Part shown: one piece after another, positions 54,357 to 63,840 of the stretch
Position numbering within the stretch: position 1 is the stretch's first letter
Layout of the letters: every line of letters starts with the position of its first letter
From: MPNP01 sp965221445
GTDB taxonomy: Bacteria > Pseudomonadota > Alphaproteobacteria > Rhodobacterales > Rhodobacteraceae
Direction: 5' to 3'
Length of the DNA: 64,000 nucleotides
Assembly: GCA_965221445.1 (NCBI GenBank)
Contig: CBDCSF010000013.1
Coordinates: 2,542,001 to 2,606,000, forward strand
The notes under the pieces: model-generated
What the model saw: only the letters and a program-made list of their open reading frames with translations
Databases searched by the model: none
What the model was told of the DNA's origin: nothing
Position numbers and translations under genes: made by a program

Positions 54357-55496
54357 GTGAAATCTGGGTTTGCTCTTTCAATTTTAGGACACTCTCTTGT
54401 ATTATTTCTAGTGGTTGGAATGGAACTGTTTAGACCTCATAATTTTATCAATCCAACCGACGATGTAATTAGTATAGAGTTGATTTCCGAAGTGGAACTT
54501 AATCGGGACAATATATTGTCAGAAGCGAATGTTGTCCCATCTGAGCTTGATCAGATTCTCGAAATTGAAGATAACCTTCAGAATATTCTCGAAATTGAGC
54601 AACCAGTTGTACCAGATTTGAACATACAGCCAGAAATTCCAGAAATTCCAACCAACAATCAAGTATTAATCCCTGATATACCCCGACCCATAGAACCCCC
54701 GGGAGTCAATATTGGAATCCCTGAGGGTATTGCCGAAAGCATCGTTTTAAAAGATACTATACCTCTCCCCAAGGCTACAGAATTCAAATTACCGGATATT
54801 CCCAAGGTTTCTTCTGAATACAATCCCATTGAAAAACCGGAACTGAAAGTGGCTGATATTACCCAGGAGGCCACCTTGCCCAGTGAGGAAGCGAAGGTTG
54901 ATGAGAATACGGAACCAGTTGATGAAAGTTCAGTGAAGGAAGCCTCGACGCCCATGACCGTTACAGAAGCCAACAAGTCCGATGAGCCAACTGTTCCCCT
55001 TACTGGCTTGGACACTTCCAGGGATCTTTTGGCACTGGGTTCGCCTACCAGCCGTCCCCGGGAGTTTGTAGTACCAGATGAAATTGACATAAGTGACATT
55101 ATATCTAAAATAGTCGAGGATAAGGACCCCGATGAAATCATTCAGGAAACACCTAAACCGGAGCCTGTTAAACGAGTGACTTTAACGCGGGGTGAAATTG
55201 AAAGTTTAAGAACCTTGATCGTAAGTAACTGGAATTTGGGGGCGCTTTCCTCAGAAGCAAAAAGAGTTAGGTTAACGGTAAGAATAGTTATGGACACAAA
55301 AGGCAAACCAATTAATATAGAATTGGAAGGCCAAACTGATGGAGCAAGTGATAAGGCCGTCGAATCCGCTTTTGAAGCTGCCAGGAGGGCCATCACAAAA
55401 GGTTTGGAAGATGGGCATGACCTCCCCATCGAAAAATATGATCTGTGGAAAGAAGTTAATTTTACATTTAATCCTGAAGAAATGAGGACTAGATAA
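54357..55496 (+). CDS. tolA: Tol-Pal system spanning protein TolA
   Basis: About 379 residues. N-terminal membrane anchor (SGFALSILGHSLVLFLVVGM), a long Pro/Glu-rich periplasmic stalk and a C-terminal TolA/TonB-like domain (from about residue 280, RLTVRIVMDTKGKPINIELE). The start is GTG at 54357, five bases after GAGGAG; a TTG directly before it is too close. The stalk is rich in PEIPEIP-type and acidic repeats rather than the Ala/Lys helix of enterobacterial TolA. Confidence 0.88.
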   Translation: MKSGFALSILGHSLVLFLVVGMELFRPHNFINPTDDVISIELISEVELNRDNILSEANVVPSELDQILEIEDNLQNILEIEQPVVPDLNIQPEIPEIPTNNQVLIPDIPRPIEPPGVNIGIPEGIAESIVLKDTIPLPKATEFKLPDIPKVSSEYNPIEKPELKVADITQEATLPSEEAKVDENTEPVDESSVKEASTPMTVTEANKSDEPTVPLTGLDTSRDLLALGSPTSRPREFVVPDEIDISDIISKIVEDKDPDEIIQETPKPEPVKRVTLTRGEIESLRTLIVSNWNLGALSSEAKRVRLTVRIVMDTKGKPINIELEGQTDGASDKAVESAFEAARRAITKGLEDGHDLPIEKYDLWKEVNFTFNPEEMRTR

Positions 55497-55498
55497 GA

Positions 55499-56830
55499 AT
55501 GAGTTTAGCCATTAGGGTACTTGCAATAATCGGATTTTTCGGTTTTTGGGGCGTACAAGGAATTAGCCAATCTAACAATGATGGCCCCCTCCAAATTGAG
55601 ATTAATGAAGGCATTATACAACTTTTCCCTATTGCTGCCCCGCAGTTCATAGCTGAGAGTTCAGAAGCCAATAGATGGTCTGAGGAAATTACAGATTTGA
55701 TTTTGGCCAATCTGGAACGAACTGGATTGTTTAAGATTGTGCCCGAAGATTCACATATTGGCAAAATCACCAATTTTGACTCACCAATACAGTTCTCGGA
55801 TTGGAAAGCTATAAATGTTGACGTACTGCTTACCGGTTCTGTATCCACCGCCTCGGATGGTGATCTGGTTGTAAAATTCCGGTTGCATGATGTATTTGCC
55901 CAATCCAATCTTGGACAAGGAGTTCAGTATAAGGGCCGGGTGAATAACTGGCGAAGACTGGCGCACAAAATATCTGATGAAATTTATTCACGCATTACCG
56001 GTGAGGGTGGATATTTTGATACCAGGATTGCATTTATTTCAGAGCTAGGTTCCAAGACCGAAAGAACAAAAAGGTTGACCATAATGGATTATGATGGTGC
56101 CAACGTAAGATACTTGACGGATGGTTCAAATTTGGTGTTGGCTCCCAGATTTTCACCTGATGGAGATGAATTGATCTATACTTCCTACCAAACTGGCAAA
56201 CCAAGTGTTTATCGATTGAACCTGAGAAATGGGAGAAATAATAGGGTGCTGGATACTCTTGATATGACCTTCTCACCCAGGTTTTCTCCTGATGGGAAAA
56301 GGGTTATTTTTTCTCGAACAACAAGAGGGAATACAGACATTTTTGAAACTAATCTAGCAACAAATGAATCCCGGCGAATTACTAGAAACAGGGCAATTGA
56401 TACAGCACCAAGTTACTCGCCGGATGGTAGGAGAATTGCCTTTGAATCGGACCGAAGTGGTACTCCTCAAATCTATACAATGAATCTAGGGGACGGGAAA
56501 GTTTCAAGAATCAGTTTTAGGGAGGGAAATTACGGTACACCGGTTTGGTCCCCACGAGGCGATTTCATTGCTTTCACCAAGCAGGTAGGGAGTGTTTTTC
56601 ATGTCGGTGTCATGTTGGCAAATGGTTCCGAAGAAAGACTTTTGTCAAGGTCATTTTTGGATGAAGGTCCAACTTGGGCACCGAACGGTAGGGTGTTGTT
56701 GTTTTTTAGAGAAGAACCAGGAGAAAGAGGTGGGCCATCTCTTTATTCAGTAGATGTCACCGGAAGAAATTTGACAAAATTGGATACCCCCAATTTTGCC
56801 TCGGATCCATCATGGTCTCCTCTAAGGTAA
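55499..56830 (+). CDS. tolB: Tol-Pal periplasmic protein TolB
   Basis: 443 residues with signal peptide (AIRVLAIIGFFGFWGVQGIS), an N-terminal TolB_N domain and a beta-propeller of WD40-like PD40 repeats, seen as recurring RFSPDGxxx motifs (for example APRFSPDGDELIYTSY, SPRFSPDGKRVIFSR, APSYSPDGRRIAFESD). Interacts with Pal. Starts two bases after tolA. Confidence 0.95.
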   Translation: MSLAIRVLAIIGFFGFWGVQGISQSNNDGPLQIEINEGIIQLFPIAAPQFIAESSEANRWSEEITDLILANLERTGLFKIVPEDSHIGKITNFDSPIQFSDWKAINVDVLLTGSVSTASDGDLVVKFRLHDVFAQSNLGQGVQYKGRVNNWRRLAHKISDEIYSRITGEGGYFDTRIAFISELGSKTERTKRLTIMDYDGANVRYLTDGSNLVLAPRFSPDGDELIYTSYQTGKPSVYRLNLRNGRNNRVLDTLDMTFSPRFSPDGKRVIFSRTTRGNTDIFETNLATNESRRITRNRAIDTAPSYSPDGRRIAFESDRSGTPQIYTMNLGDGKVSRISFREGNYGTPVWSPRGDFIAFTKQVGSVFHVGVMLANGSEERLLSRSFLDEGPTWAPNGRVLLFFREEPGERGGPSLYSVDVTGRNLTKLDTPNFASDPSWSPLR

Positions 56831-56861
56831 ATATAATTTTTGTTAGTTCATGGAGCTTAAA

Positions 56862-57407
56862 ATGAAGTTGTTGAGAGTAATGAGTGTAATTGCCTGTTTA
56901 GTTCTTATAGCAGGTTGTGGTACAAACACTGTAACCAGAGGTAGTGCTTTTTCAGATGGTTCAGGAAGTGATTCATCCGATGACAGCTTTACTGGGGTGG
57001 AAGATGGGGTTATAGAAACCGAAAGTGAATTTGCTTATTTTTCCAAGGAATATTTTGATTATGAAATTGGAGACAGGGTTTTCTTTGCCTTGGATGAAAG
57101 TGCACTTTCTGAGGATGCCAAGGAAATTTTAGCTGAGCAGGCCGATTGGTTGTTACAAAACCCTGATTCTACTGTTATTATTGAGGGGCATGCCGATGAA
57201 AGGGGTACCAGGGAGTATAATCTTGCCCTCGGGGCCAGAAGATCCGAAGCTGTCCGAACATTTTTACTTCAGCGTGGAATAGATGCCGTTCGGATGTCAA
57301 CTGTAAGCTACGGAAAGGAAAGACCTTTCGCTGCCTGCTCAGATGAAACTTGCTGGTCCAAAAACCGAAGGGTAGTTACCCAAATTGAAGACACTACTGG
57401 AACTTAA
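56862..57407 (+). CDS. pal: Peptidoglycan-associated lipoprotein Pal
   Basis: About 181 residues from the ATG at 56862, preceded by GGAG. Lipoprotein signal with lipobox LIAGC (VMSVIACLVLIAGC). C-terminal OmpA-like domain: VFFALDESALSEDAKEILAE, IIEGHADERGTREYNLALGA, RRSEAVRTFL. Anchors the outer membrane to peptidoglycan. Confidence 0.95.
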   Translation: MKLLRVMSVIACLVLIAGCGTNTVTRGSAFSDGSGSDSSDDSFTGVEDGVIETESEFAYFSKEYFDYEIGDRVFFALDESALSEDAKEILAEQADWLLQNPDSTVIIEGHADERGTREYNLALGARRSEAVRTFLLQRGIDAVRMSTVSYGKERPFAACSDETCWSKNRRVVTQIEDTTGT

Positions 57408-57408
57408 G

Positions 57409-58284
57409 TTGAGATTTAACAGATTTATATTCCCGTTTTTGCTCGCTCCAATAGTAATTGGGGTTGTGGGGCCAACCTCAGGTTGGTCCCAGGAACAGGA
57501 AGAAACTCTTGACCCAGCAGTAAAGGAGAGGTTGGCGGATATCCGGATTGAGCTTCAGAATCTGGATTTCAAATTACAAATTCTTCGTTGGGAATTGGTG
57601 CAATCAGAAAATGAGATTGATGAACAGTTTTTTAATTCTGATACCGTGCTTGGACGTCTTGATGAAATTGAAGCCGAAATCAGGGAAAATCTGAATAAAA
57701 TTGAACTAATCGAATATAAAATCAACAATGAAGTGTCTCGAGTAACTATCCACCTTCAAGATATCGAAAAGAGAGTGGGGAAAATTGAAAGTGGGGAGTT
57801 CACAATTCCAACAAACGAATTAGCATCTGTTGGTGATAACTTTGAAATTCCCGACTCACCACAGGAAGGAGTCTTATTGGAGAATATTGAAGAGGAAGAC
57901 ATATTATTCAATAAGGGGCTCAATCTGTTTGTAGAAAATGAGTTTGAACAGGCTATAGAGGAGTTTCAAAAATTGATTGAACTCTATCCGGAGAATGAAC
58001 TCATGGCTGATGCCTATTTCTATCTTGGTGAAGCCCAAACAAAACTTGAGAAATGGAAAGAAGCCAGCGAGGCATTTCTAAAAAGCTTCCTTGAGGATAA
58101 TTCTGGCCCCCGAGCACCATTAACTCTTTTGAGATTGGGCCAGGTATTCGTTTCATGGGAAAGAATAGAGGAAGCTTGCCAAATGTTTAATGCCGTTATC
58201 GAACGCTTCCCAAATACAATAGAAGCCCAAAACTCAATAAACTACACAAACCGTTTTGATTGTAATGGGTCATCTTCAAACTGA
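57409..58284 (+). CDS. cpoB: Cell division coordinator CpoB / YbgF
   Basis: About 291 residues. Signal peptide (FNRFIFPFLLAPIVIGVVG), an acidic coiled-coil region (about 40-130) and C-terminal TPR repeats (from about 165, ILFNKGLNLFVENEFEQAIE, AYFYLGEAQTKLEKWKEASE). The start is TTG, one base after the pal stop; a TTG 24 bases earlier, inside pal, is a rival. Final gene of the Tol cluster and likely coordinates Tol-Pal with septal peptidoglycan synthesis. Confidence 0.87.
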   Translation: MRFNRFIFPFLLAPIVIGVVGPTSGWSQEQEETLDPAVKERLADIRIELQNLDFKLQILRWELVQSENEIDEQFFNSDTVLGRLDEIEAEIRENLNKIELIEYKINNEVSRVTIHLQDIEKRVGKIESGEFTIPTNELASVGDNFEIPDSPQEGVLLENIEEEDILFNKGLNLFVENEFEQAIEEFQKLIELYPENELMADAYFYLGEAQTKLEKWKEASEAFLKSFLEDNSGPRAPLTLLRLGQVFVSWERIEEACQMFNAVIERFPNTIEAQNSINYTNRFDCNGSSSN

Positions 58285-59521
58285 GCAAGTTTTTCGATCT
58301 TTTGGTTCCCTTTTTTCTTTTTCTAAACAGGATGTAGCCGTTGCGGTATCAGGTGGGAGTGATTCTATTGGGTTGCTCCTTTTATTATCTGACTGGTGCA
58401 AAATCAAATACCTGGATTTAAAGGTGATAACTGTAAACCACCAGTTAAGAGATTCAGCACAAAACGAATGTGATTTTGTCAAGGGTGTAGCGAATGATTT
58501 GGGCTGGGAACACCAAACACTTTACTGGAAAAACACAACTAAGTTTGGAAACCTATCCAAAAAGGCACGTGAAGGACGGTACCGATTAATGTCCGAATGG
58601 GGGCAATCGGAAGGAATTGATGAAATTTTTCTGGGTCATACTCTAAATGACCAAGCTGAGACAGTTCTTATGGAATTGAGGAGAAAAGCTGGCGTAGAGG
58701 GTTTGTCTGCCATGCCAAAATTGAAGATGAGGTATGGCATCAAATGGATCAGACCATTGCTGGAATTTAGTCGGTCGGATATCCGGAATTACCTGAAGGT
58801 TAATAACCAGGAATGGATTGAGGACCCATCCAATGAGGACCTTAGCCGTACAAGGATTCAAATGAGAAAAATCCTTCCCGAACTTGAGGACGTTGGAATC
58901 ACTGTCGAAACCCTATCTTCGGTAGCTTCAAATTTACAGAAAACCAGGGAAATGTTGCAAAAAATCCTCCGGGAAAAGGCTGAGGAGGTTATTTCGGTTT
59001 CCAAGGTTGGTGAATATGTCTTTCGTGATAATTTTTGGGAATTACCGGTAGAAATCCGGGAGAAGATGTTTGCGCGGGTCATTCAGTTTCTTTCAAACAG
59101 CGATTATAGACCCCGACAATCTTCGGTTGCCAATTGCCTGACAAGAGTGAAATCGGTTGGAAGTTCAACCATAAACGAATTCGTAATTCAAAAAGATAGT
59201 AACAATTGTGTTAGAATTTTCAGGGATCCAAAGAGAATAAGTGGGCTGGTTCCAGCCAAACAACTTTGGGATAGCCGATGGACGGTTTCAAATACCCCAA
59301 AAACATGTACACGGTTGGGAAATCTGGATTTCAAAGGGGTCAATCAGTTACCTAGGCCCATGGATAAGGAGTTCTCAAAAGGTGGTATCCTGTCAGCACC
59401 TGCTCTTTGGAGTGAGGAACGAGAGTTGGTTGAAACAGTATTTAATGATTTCGGCACAAATGCCATTTTTGAAGATACCAAAAACAAGGAAGCTTTTCTT
59501 CTATTCCTTGAGGGGAATTGA
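58265..59521 (+). CDS. tilS: tRNA(Ile)-lysidine synthase TilS
   Basis: About 418 residues. N-terminal PP-loop ATPase with VAVSGGSDSIGLLLLL, the LGHTLNDQAETVLMELRRKA segment and GVEGLSAMPKLKMR. Modifies C34 of tRNA-Ile(CAU) to lysidine so that it reads AUA. The ATG at 58265 overlaps the end of cpoB by 20 bases. Followed by ftsH, a conserved neighbour in alphaproteobacteria. Confidence 0.92.
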   Translation: MGHLQTEQVFRSFGSLFSFSKQDVAVAVSGGSDSIGLLLLLSDWCKIKYLDLKVITVNHQLRDSAQNECDFVKGVANDLGWEHQTLYWKNTTKFGNLSKKAREGRYRLMSEWGQSEGIDEIFLGHTLNDQAETVLMELRRKAGVEGLSAMPKLKMRYGIKWIRPLLEFSRSDIRNYLKVNNQEWIEDPSNEDLSRTRIQMRKILPELEDVGITVETLSSVASNLQKTREMLQKILREKAEEVISVSKVGEYVFRDNFWELPVEIREKMFARVIQFLSNSDYRPRQSSVANCLTRVKSVGSSTINEFVIQKDSNNCVRIFRDPKRISGLVPAKQLWDSRWTVSNTPKTCTRLGNLDFKGVNQLPRPMDKEFSKGGILSAPALWSEERELVETVFNDFGTNAIFEDTKNKEAFLLFLEGN

Positions 59522-59605
59522 AAACAGTCTGGAAAATGTTATTTTCTAGTCAGGTGCTGTTACCAATATCTGACAATATCTACTACCTAGGAAACCAAGA
59601 AAAAA

Positions 59606-61537
59606 ATGGCCAAAAAGAATAACCCTTTTGGGAATGTTAAGAATCTTTTGTTTTGGGTTGTTTTAATTGTTCTGATTGTCGCTTTGTTTAACGTATTTAC
59701 CAATGGACAATCAGTCAGTACAACAAGAAGTGTTTCCTTTACCTCATTTTTGAATGAAGTAGAAGAGAATAATGTTGTTTCAGTCATTATCGACGGCGAA
59801 AAACTAACTGCAGTTCATGATACTGGGGAGCGTTTCAAAACAATAATTCCTCAAGGATTTGATATCACCTCATTACTGATGGAATATGAGGTTGTTATTG
59901 ACGCACAACCACAGGAACCTAGTGGCTTGATGGCTTTTATAGGCCCCTTCCTTCCCATCCTGCTTCTGATTGGTTTTTGGATATTCCTTATGAACCGGAT
60001 ACAGGGTGGTGGTCGCGGAGGTGCCATGGGGTTTGGCCGATCCAAAGCAAAATTGCTTACCGAACGCCAGGGTAAAGTTACCTTCAGGGACGTGGCTGGT
60101 ATTGATGAAGCTAAAGAAGAACTGGAAGAGATTGTAGAATTCCTTCGAGATCCACCAAAATATTCCCGTTTAGGTGGAAAAATTCCCAAAGGGGCTTTGT
60201 TGGTCGGACCACCAGGCACAGGTAAAACACTTCTTGCCAGAGCAATTGCGGGTGAGGCAGGTGTTCCTTTCTTTTCAATTTCAGGTTCTGATTTTGTAGA
60301 AATGTTTGTTGGTGTTGGAGCATCCCGGGTAAGGGATATGTTTGAACAATCAAAGAAAAACTCTCCCTGTATTGTCTTTATTGACGAAATTGATGCTGTT
60401 GGTCGTTCCCGAGGCGTTGGCTACGGTGGGGGGAATGACGAACGGGAACAAACCCTAAACCAGCTATTGGTTGAAATGGACGGATTTGAAGCTAACGAGG
60501 GAGTTATTATTATTGCAGCAACCAACCGTCCTGATGTTCTGGATCCCGCTCTTTTGCGTCCCGGACGGTTTGATCGACAGGTCCATGTTCCTAATCCGGA
60601 TATTATTGGTCGTGAGAAAATTCTTGAGGTTCATGCCAGGAAAGTAACCCTTGGTCCAGATGTGGATTTTCGGATTATAGCCAGAGGAACTCCTGGATTT
60701 TCCGGGGCAGATCTGGCCAACCTTGTTAACGAAGCTGCTCTTCTTGCAGCGAGGGTAGGACGTAAATTTGTTGCCATGATTGATTTTGAAAACTCCAAAG
60801 ACAAGGTCATGATGGGTTCAGAAAGGCGTTCCATGGTTATGACTGAGGATGAAAAGAAGCTAACAGCTTACCATGAAGCCGGTCATGCAGTTGTCGGTTT
60901 GAATGTTCCAGAGCATGATCCTATTCACAAGGCAACAATTATTCCAAGAGGACGGGCTTTGGGGCTTGTTTTAGCGCTACCTGAAAGAGACCACCTTTCA
61001 GTCAACATAACCAAATATCAATCAAAAATAGCAATGGCAATGGGAGGTAAAGTAGCTGAAGAATTGGTTTTCGGATCGGAGAACGTTACCTCAGGTGCTG
61101 CTTCTGATATCAAGCAAGTTTCACAGATAGCCCGGGCAATGGTTACCCAGTTCGGCATGTCGGACAAATTGGGTAACATTGACTATGCAAACGAACAACA
61201 ATCATTCCTTGGACCCTATTCCGGTCAGGTTTCGACCAGTCAGAATACACTTGATATCATTGATGCCGAGGTTCGAAGATTAGTGGATGAAGGTTATGAA
61301 ACAGCTAAAAAAATTCTTACTGAAAAAAGGGACGACCTGGAAAAATTAGCTCAGGGACTGCTTGAGTATGAAACTCTTACTGGTTCTGACATAACAAAAA
61401 TTCTGGCAGGAGAATCCTTGAACAAGGATGAAGAGGAAACACCGAAAGATGATACTTCCAAACCCATCTTTGCGATTCCTACTACTTCAAGGAACCGACC
61501 TCGGGGCCGCCCAAATCTAACCGAAGCCGAGGTTTGA
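59606..61537 (+). CDS. ftsH: ATP-dependent zinc metalloprotease FtsH (full-length)
   Basis: 643 residues: first helix about 12-32 (NLLFWVVLIVLIVALFNVF), periplasmic domain ~33-105, second helix ~108-130, AAA module with Walker A GPPGTGKT (201-208), Walker B CIVFIDEIDAVG, second region of homology ATNRPDVLDPALLRPGRFDR, protease motif HEAGH (423-427) and the third zinc ligand Asp501 in GAASD. Degrades membrane proteins and regulators. A second ftsH follows after 35 bases. Confidence 0.95.
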   Translation: MAKKNNPFGNVKNLLFWVVLIVLIVALFNVFTNGQSVSTTRSVSFTSFLNEVEENNVVSVIIDGEKLTAVHDTGERFKTIIPQGFDITSLLMEYEVVIDAQPQEPSGLMAFIGPFLPILLLIGFWIFLMNRIQGGGRGGAMGFGRSKAKLLTERQGKVTFRDVAGIDEAKEELEEIVEFLRDPPKYSRLGGKIPKGALLVGPPGTGKTLLARAIAGEAGVPFFSISGSDFVEMFVGVGASRVRDMFEQSKKNSPCIVFIDEIDAVGRSRGVGYGGGNDEREQTLNQLLVEMDGFEANEGVIIIAATNRPDVLDPALLRPGRFDRQVHVPNPDIIGREKILEVHARKVTLGPDVDFRIIARGTPGFSGADLANLVNEAALLAARVGRKFVAMIDFENSKDKVMMGSERRSMVMTEDEKKLTAYHEAGHAVVGLNVPEHDPIHKATIIPRGRALGLVLALPERDHLSVNITKYQSKIAMAMGGKVAEELVFGSENVTSGAASDIKQVSQIARAMVTQFGMSDKLGNIDYANEQQSFLGPYSGQVSTSQNTLDIIDAEVRRLVDEGYETAKKILTEKRDDLEKLAQGLLEYETLTGSDITKILAGESLNKDEEETPKDDTSKPIFAIPTTSRNRPRGRPNLTEAEV

Positions 61538-61572
61538 TTTAGGAGACTGTAGGTAGCTAGGAGATTGGTTAA

Positions 61573-63153
61573 ATGACAGGTGGTTTTCTTATAGGGCTAT
61601 TGCTTATTCTCCTAATGTTGTACCTCCAGAGGAAGCAATCGCAGGGTGGCCCGGGTGGCATTTTCGGTTATGGAAAATCCCGGGCGAGACTTCTAACCGA
61701 AGATAATGTGAAAGTTACCTTCCAGGATGTTGCCGGAATTGATGAAGCCAAGGAAGAGCTTGAAGAAATTGTAGATTTTCTCAAGAATCCCACAGTTTTT
61801 TCCCGATTGGGAGGTAAAATCCCAAAGGGAGCTCTTTTGATTGGGCCTCCAGGTACAGGAAAAACTCTCCTGGCCAAAGCGATTGCAGGTGAAGCCAATG
61901 TTCCATTCTACACCATTTCTGGTTCTGATTTTGTAGAAATGTTTGTTGGGGTAGGAGCGTCGAGGGTCCGAGACATGTTCCAACAGGCCAAGAAAAATGC
62001 CCCCTGTATAGTTTTCATTGATGAAATAGACGCCGTTGGTCGTTCCAGAGGGATTGGTATCGGTGGTGGGAATGACGAAAGGGAGCAGACTCTTAACCAA
62101 CTTCTTGTCGAGATGGATGGTTTTGAAATGAATGACGGTGTAGTCATTATCGCTGCAACCAACAGGCCAGATGTTTTGGATAAGGCACTCCTGCGCCCGG
62201 GCCGTTTTGATCGACAGATTGTTGTACCTCCGCCCGATATTATAGGTCGTGAAAAAATTCTGCAGGTCCATGCCCGGAAAGTCGCATTGGGTGCGGATGT
62301 TGATTTGAAGGTGATTGCTCGCGGTACGCCAGGTTTTTCCGGAGCCGATTTGGCCAATCTGGTAAATGAAGCGGCATTGATTGCCGCCAGAATTCGCCGC
62401 AATTTTGTTTCCATGGTAGATTTTGAAAATGCCAAGGACAAGGTTATGATGGGTTCAGAAAGAAGATCAATGGTCATGACAGACGAGGAAAAACGTCTGA
62501 CTGCTTATCATGAAGCAGGTCATGCCGTAGTTGGTTTGAATGTTCCCCAACATGATCCTATTCATAAAGCAACGATAATTCCCAGGGGTAGGGCACTTGG
62601 TTTGGTCTTGAGTCTTCCTGAAAGGGATCAGCTAACTGTAACTCTCACCAAATACAAATCCAAAATAGCCATGGCTATGGGAGGCAGAGTAGCCGAGGAG
62701 ATCATTTTTGGGGAAGACAATATCACATCTGGTGCTGCTTCGGATATTCAGCAAGCAACACAATTGGCAAGAGCAATGGTTACCCAATACGGCATGTCAG
62801 ATAAGTTGGGTAAAATTGATTACTCAACCGAACAGGATACCTATTTGGGAAAGATGAATTCCGGTAGATCAATAAGTCCTGAAACCCAGGAAATTATTGA
62901 TGCGGAGGTAAGAAGATTGGTTGATGAAGGATATCAAAAAGCCAAAAGTATACTTACTGAAAAAAGACGGGACCTTGAAAGGTTGGCAGAGGGATTGCTG
63001 GAGTTTGAAACTTTGACTGGTGATGAGATTACCAGGGTTATTGAAGGTAAGAAACCAGCACCGATAACAAAAAAGGTTAAAGATACGAAAGTTCTTCCCA
63101 TTCGGCAACCGAGTTCCAATATTGTCGGAGTTCCCAAAGTAAAAAAATCCTAA
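61573..63153 (+). CDS. Second FtsH, short N-terminus with a single helix
   Basis: 526 residues, closely similar to the upstream FtsH over AAA and protease domains (Walker A 91-98, HEAGH 313-317, GAASD zinc ligand) but starting at the second-helix position: a single hydrophobic segment (about residues 4-18), no first helix and no periplasmic domain. AGGAG nine bases before the ATG supports deliberate initiation here. Layout recalls the one-helix i-AAA proteases of mitochondria. All catalytic residues are intact. A tandem duplication with truncation is the simplest origin. Confidence 0.9.
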   Translation: MTGGFLIGLLLILLMLYLQRKQSQGGPGGIFGYGKSRARLLTEDNVKVTFQDVAGIDEAKEELEEIVDFLKNPTVFSRLGGKIPKGALLIGPPGTGKTLLAKAIAGEANVPFYTISGSDFVEMFVGVGASRVRDMFQQAKKNAPCIVFIDEIDAVGRSRGIGIGGGNDEREQTLNQLLVEMDGFEMNDGVVIIAATNRPDVLDKALLRPGRFDRQIVVPPPDIIGREKILQVHARKVALGADVDLKVIARGTPGFSGADLANLVNEAALIAARIRRNFVSMVDFENAKDKVMMGSERRSMVMTDEEKRLTAYHEAGHAVVGLNVPQHDPIHKATIIPRGRALGLVLSLPERDQLTVTLTKYKSKIAMAMGGRVAEEIIFGEDNITSGAASDIQQATQLARAMVTQYGMSDKLGKIDYSTEQDTYLGKMNSGRSISPETQEIIDAEVRRLVDEGYQKAKSILTEKRRDLERLAEGLLEFETLTGDEITRVIEGKKPAPITKKVKDTKVLPIRQPSSNIVGVPKVKKS

Positions 63154-63158
63154 TTTGA

Positions 63159-63198
63159 AAATCAGGTAACAGTTGATATTTACCTGATTTCAGTTTTT
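63159..63198 (+). terminator. Rho-independent terminator after the ftsH pair
   Basis: AAATCAGGTAA, ten-base loop, TTACCTGATTT (11-bp stem) followed by CAGTTTTTTC. It starts only five bases after the second ftsH stop. Confidence 0.85.
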
Positions 63199-63231
63199 TC
63201 ATTTTTTCAAACCCGTGAGTGATTTAGGATA

Positions 63232-63816
63232 ATGACCATATTTTCAAATCCGGGATACAGTGGCCGTCTCCTTTGGATAGGAAATGTCACTGACCGGCAG
63301 GAGAGCATTAAATCCAAATCAGTTGTAAAGGGGAAGTTGGATTTTGGAGGATTGGTGGGAGATTCGCATTATGGCACGACCAGACCAGCATGTGTACGGG
63401 TTGAGGACTTATATCCAGAAGACACACCAATCAGAAATACCCGACAGATTTCAGTTGTTTCCAGTGAAGAGCTTGACCTGATTGCCCAAGATATGGGTTT
63501 GGAAAAATTAGCTCCTGAACTGGTCGGTGCAAACATGGTTCTTGAAGGTATACCAGATTTTACTCACCTCCCTCCTTCCTCACGACTTCAATTTCCTTCC
63601 GGTGCTACCATTACAGTTGACATGATTAATTTACCGTGCAATTTTCCTGCACGAGAATTAGAGAAACTATATCCAGGAAAAGGAAAGTATTTTAAGACTT
63701 CGGCTCGTGAGAGAAGAGGGGTAACGGCCTGGGTTGAAAGGGAAGGAGTTATCTCGGTTGGAGATAGGGTGAATTGCTTTGTACCTACCCAGAGTGCCTG
63801 GTTGGCCAATCAATAA
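63232..63816 (+). CDS. MOSC-domain protein
   Basis: 194 residues. Sulfur-carrier MOSC fold: GDSHYGTTRPA, IRNTRQISVVSSEEL, LVGANMVLEGIPDFTHLPPS, RERRGVTAWVEREGVISVGD. The conserved Cys in MINLPCNFPARE fits the MOSC active site. Likely binds or transfers sulfur to a cofactor or acts in molybdenum-linked chemistry; the exact role is unknown. Lies between the ftsH terminator and folD. Confidence 0.85.
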   Translation: MTIFSNPGYSGRLLWIGNVTDRQESIKSKSVVKGKLDFGGLVGDSHYGTTRPACVRVEDLYPEDTPIRNTRQISVVSSEELDLIAQDMGLEKLAPELVGANMVLEGIPDFTHLPPSSRLQFPSGATITVDMINLPCNFPARELEKLYPGKGKYFKTSARERRGVTAWVEREGVISVGDRVNCFVPTQSAWLANQ

Positions 63817-63840
63817 AATAATTTTACAGACAGGGATTTT

